Assembly: GCA_964632505.1 (NCBI GenBank)
Contig: CAZWCE010000020.1
Span: 1 to 56,408, forward strand
Direction: 5' to 3'
Source: CAZWCE01 sp964632505
GTDB lineage: Bacteria; Planctomycetota; Planctomycetia; Pirellulales; Thermoguttaceae
Length of the DNA: 56,408 nt
The stretch's first letter is position 1. Every line of letters starts with the position of its first letter. Below are positions 53,689 through 56,408 of this stretch, piece by piece. The notes beneath the pieces were generated by a model. That model had not been told where the DNA came from. It did no database searches and saw only the letters and a program-made list of their open reading frames with translations. The position numbers and the translations under genes were made by a program.

Positions 53689-55800
53689 ATGCTCACACCC
53701 CACGACATCCTGGGCCCCGAAGGACGCATCGCCCGGCGACTGCCCCACTACGAATTCCGGCCACAGCAACTGGAGATGGCCGAGGCGGTCGCCCGAGCCG
53801 TCGACCGGAAGCAGCATCTGGTCGTGGAAGCGGGCACGGGCGTCGGCAAGAGCTTCGCCTATCTCGTGCCGTCGATTCTCCACGCGGTGGGGGAAGATCC
53901 GAGGGAAGCCGACTCGGCGCCTCCCCGCGTGCCGGAGGACGACGACGATCCCTTCGCGTCGATTCCCATCCACGGCGACGACCGGCACCTCCGCCGCGTG
54001 GTCATCTCCACGCACACCATCAGCCTGCAAGAGCAGTTGATCGCCAAGGACATCCCCTTCCTGAACAGCATCCTCCCGCTCGAGTTCTCCACCGTTCTGG
54101 TCAAGGGACGCCGCAATTACCTCAGCCGCCGGCGCATGAAAAACGCCCTCCGACGGGCCGGCTCCCTCTTTCCCGATCAACAGTACGACCAGCTCTGCAT
54201 GCTCCGCGAATGGGCCAATCTGTCCGTCGACGGCTCGCTCGCCGATCTGGAATACCAGCCCGACCGCGCCGTCTGGGACGAAGTGGCCAGCGACCACGGC
54301 AACTGCATGGGCCGCGGCTGCCCCACCTACCAGCAGTGCTTCTACTACCGTGCCCGGAGACGCATCGCCAACGCCCAACTCCTGGTGGTCAATCACGCGC
54401 TGTTGTTCAGCGATCTGGCCATCCGCCGACAGGGCGGGAGCATCCTCCCCGCCTACGATGTGCTCATCTTCGATGAAGCCCACACCATGGAATCGGTCGC
54501 CGCCGATCACCTGGGCATCGGCGTCACGCAGGGCCAGGTCGAGTACATCTTCAATAAGCTCTACAACGACCGAAGCCACCGAGGTCTCTTGGTCCACCAC
54601 AAGCTGCGCGAGGCCCAGAAGGTGGTCGCCGACTGCCGCGATCGGGCCGAGGCCCTCTTCGAATCGCTCTACGATTGGCTCCGCAGTCGACCGGGAAGCA
54701 ACGGCCGCGTTCGGGAGGCGAATATCGTGGCCAATCCCCTCTCGACCGGACTTCAGCGACTCACTCGGGTCCTGCGCGACGCGGGCGAAAAGATCCGGAA
54801 TCCCGAGGAGCGGCAGGACTTCACCGCCGCGCGACTCCGCGTGAAAGTGCTCGCCGAGACGATCGATTCCTGGATCCGCCAGACCGAAGAGGACGCCGTC
54901 TACTGGCTCGAAACGCAGTGGCGGCGGGGTCTCCCCTCGGTGAAGATGGCCGCCGCGCCGGTCGACGTCGGCCCCATCCTCCGCGAACACCTGTTCGAGA
55001 AGGTCTCCTCGGTCGTCATGACCAGCGCCACGCTCGCCACCGGCAGCGGCAAGAACGGCTCGCTGGAACTCAACTCCCCGAAGGCGGAGAAAGCGTTCCA
55101 CTTCTTCAAGAGCCGCATCGGGCTGCCGCGGGTCGATACGCTCCTGCAGGGAAGCCCCTTCGATTACCAGAGTCAGGCGACGCTCGTGTTGGTCCGCGAC
55201 ATGCCCCCGCCGAACGCCGGCGATGCCCAACTCCGACGACACACCACCTCCATGCTCCAGCGATATCTGCAGGAGACCGACGGACACGCCTTCGTGCTGT
55301 TCACCAGTTACACCGCGATGAAGAAGGCCGCCTCCGATTTGACCTCCTGGCTCGCCGCCCGGAACATGCCGCTGTACTCCCAGGCCGACGGCGTCCCGCG
55401 AAGCAAGATGATCGAGCGGTTCAAGTCGAATCCCCGCGGCGTGCTCTTCGGCACCGACAGCTTCTGGCAAGGCGTCGATGTGCCCGGCGATGCGCTGCGG
55501 AACGTCATCATCACGCGGCTGCCGTTTCTCGTGCCCGATCAGCCGCTCATCGAAGCTCGACTCGAAGCGATCGACCAGGCCGGCGGCACCCCCTTCCGCG
55601 ACTACCAGTTGCCGCACGCCATCTTGAAATTCAAGCAGGGATTCGGCCGTCTCATCCGCACCCGAACCGACTCGGGGCTGGTCGTCATCCTCGACCCCCG
55701 CATCCACAGCAAGTCGTACGGCAAACAGTTCCTCGACGCCCTGCCCGCCTGCCGCATGCGCGTCGACACCCTGGAATACTCTCCCGACGTACCTCGATGA
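53689..55800 (+). CDS. dinG: DinG/YoaA-type ATP-dependent DNA helicase with iron-sulfur cluster
   Basis: A 703-residue superfamily 2 helicase of the XPD/DinG branch, involved in DNA repair and R-loop handling. Walker A is GTGVGKS with K54. The iron-sulfur cluster ligands are C170, C206, C211 and C217. The DEAH box begins at D262, and the C-terminal helicase motif is SFWQGVDVPGDALRNV. An acidic insertion (about residues 70-102, EDDDDPF) lies between Walker A and motif Ia. ATG 53689 is chosen at the family start (LTPHDILGPEGRIARRLPHYEFRPQQ by position); upstream frame to 53527 is basic shadow. It is the last complete gene. Confidence 0.95.
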   Translation: MLTPHDILGPEGRIARRLPHYEFRPQQLEMAEAVARAVDRKQHLVVEAGTGVGKSFAYLVPSILHAVGEDPREADSAPPRVPEDDDDPFASIPIHGDDRHLRRVVISTHTISLQEQLIAKDIPFLNSILPLEFSTVLVKGRRNYLSRRRMKNALRRAGSLFPDQQYDQLCMLREWANLSVDGSLADLEYQPDRAVWDEVASDHGNCMGRGCPTYQQCFYYRARRRIANAQLLVVNHALLFSDLAIRRQGGSILPAYDVLIFDEAHTMESVAADHLGIGVTQGQVEYIFNKLYNDRSHRGLLVHHKLREAQKVVADCRDRAEALFESLYDWLRSRPGSNGRVREANIVANPLSTGLQRLTRVLRDAGEKIRNPEERQDFTAARLRVKVLAETIDSWIRQTEEDAVYWLETQWRRGLPSVKMAAAPVDVGPILREHLFEKVSSVVMTSATLATGSGKNGSLELNSPKAEKAFHFFKSRIGLPRVDTLLQGSPFDYQSQATLVLVRDMPPPNAGDAQLRRHTTSMLQRYLQETDGHAFVLFTSYTAMKKAASDLTSWLAARNMPLYSQADGVPRSKMIERFKSNPRGVLFGTDSFWQGVDVPGDALRNVIITRLPFLVPDQPLIEARLEAIDQAGGTPFRDYQLPHAILKFKQGFGRLIRTRTDSGLVVILDPRIHSKSYGKQFLDALPACRMRVDTLEYSPDVPR

Positions 55801-55936
55801 AAACGCCGAGAAATCGCTTCGCAATCATCACGCCTAAAGATTGCTTTCTTTTTGCCACCTCGGTACAATGAGATGGTCGAGATTCCACCAACTTCATGAA
55901 GGCGCCTCTTTTTTGCCAAACAAGGAACTTCCCAGC

Positions 55937-56408
55937 ATGAACGAAATCGCTCCGCAACAAAATGCCAAGAAACCGGAAGAAGCTCGCGACGAGGAAAAGA
56001 AGCCGGGCTGTTTTCGCAACTGCCTCTTGACGATCACCGTCTTTGTCTTGCTCGGCATCGTCCTTGTCTGGTTCATGCTGCTGCGCGATCGGCCCCTGGA
56101 GATCTCCAAAGAGACGACCTACATCACCGAGCCGAAAACGGCCGACGGCAAACGGGTCGACTATTTCAAGGCCCTCGAAGAAAAGTACTATCCACCCGAA
56201 ATGCAGACCGACCAAAACGGCTATCGCATGATCGTTCGCGCCCTCGGACCTGGAGCGATGGAAGGCGGAGTCTTTCTGAAAACTCAGCGCGACACCTACC
56301 GTAAGCTCGGGCTGCCGACCCGTTTCGAACCGACGATGACCTTCGAGGAATACTACAATTGCATCAGCCAGCATACGGCAAAGGAGGGGCTTTCGAAACA
56401 AGTAACAA
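55937..56408 (+). CDS. Membrane-anchored protein of unknown function, cut by window end
   Basis: An open frame from ATG 55937, with AAGGA about 10 bases upstream, runs off the right edge after 157 codons. It has a charged N-terminal tail, a single transmembrane helix (about 30-48), then a soluble, probably periplasmic domain (YITEPKTADGKRVDYF, GYRMIVRALGP, FEEYYNCISQH). No family was recognised. Being unterminated, it would be missed by searches for complete ORFs. Confidence 0.7.
   Translation, partial: MNEIAPQQNAKKPEEARDEEKKPGCFRNCLLTITVFVLLGIVLVWFMLLRDRPLEISKETTYITEPKTADGKRVDYFKALEEKYYPPEMQTDQNGYRMIVRALGPGAMEGGVFLKTQRDTYRKLGLPTRFEPTMTFEEYYNCISQHTAKEGLSKQVT

Noticed and set aside
53452..55824. 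790-codon antisense frame across dinG
   Set aside because: Same shadow effect; composition (Gly/Val/Ala/Asp-rich without motifs) is typical of an antisense frame.

Overview
The window reads as chromosomal DNA of a Planctomycetota bacterium, probably a Pirellulales-like lineage. This is inferred from moderately GC-rich DNA, dense short operons on both strands, several planctomycete-style proteins (zinc-ribbon plus membrane proteins, a lysine-rich histone-like protein with a conserved acidic/aromatic C-terminal block, lipoproteins rich in Pro/Ser/Gln/Tyr) and an ATP synthase whose b and c subunits carry signal-like N-terminal extensions. No rRNA, tRNA, CRISPR array, intact insertion sequence or prophage is visible.

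Layout. 0.5-11.3 kb: a small zinc-ribbon membrane protein, purH, rimO, a multi-PAS hybrid histidine kinase, a secreted M28 peptidase with PDZ domains, and a protein with the architecture of KaiA (degenerate receiver plus C-terminal helical domain). 11.5-22.1 kb: a Tat-exported superoxide reductase, then the glycine cleavage system split into gcvT-gcvH (+) and gcvPA-gcvPB-lipM (-). Between the two halves lie an enolase-superfamily enzyme, a histone-like protein, a conserved unknown and an FHA protein. A group II intron domain V/VI-like remnant sits just upstream of gcvT. 22.5-26.1 kb: a strong promoter, a possible short leader ORF, mcsA and mcsB (protein arginine kinase), and a coiled-coil membrane protein. 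26.3-33 kb (-): DUF4912 protein, ribF, nrnA, and a Rieske protein with a cytochrome b fused to two c-type haem motifs. 34.2-42.75 kb (+): a complete F1Fo ATP synthase operon (atpZ-like, atpI-like, atpB, E, F, H, A, G, D, C) from a near-consensus promoter to a strong terminator. 42.8-56.4 kb: a lipoprotein, a BON protein, lutABC (lactate oxidation), a BtuF-like lipoprotein overlapping a NUDIX gene, a Nif3 protein, two zinc-ribbon membrane proteins, a DinG-type helicase, and a membrane protein cut by the window end.

How the genes fit together. LutABC would feed electrons from L-lactate to quinone. The Rieske/cytochrome b-c complex would oxidise quinol, and the ATP synthase would use the proton gradient. 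GcvH is the lipoylated carrier for GcvT and GcvPA/PB, and LipM next to gcvP plausibly lipoylates it. The superoxide reductase suggests a life with intermittent oxygen.

The strongest observations for follow-up are: (1) a cytochrome b that keeps both ligands of haem bp/bL but has Tyr and Trp where both ligands of haem bn/bH should be; (2) a KaiA-like protein outside cyanobacteria; (3) a group II intron domain V/VI-like remnant upstream of gcvT; (4) a superoxide reductase whose desulforedoxin-like site has His in place of one Cys; and (5) an McsA-McsB pair with no CtsR beside it. All homology statements come from reading motifs by eye and from remembered family sequences; no database search was run.
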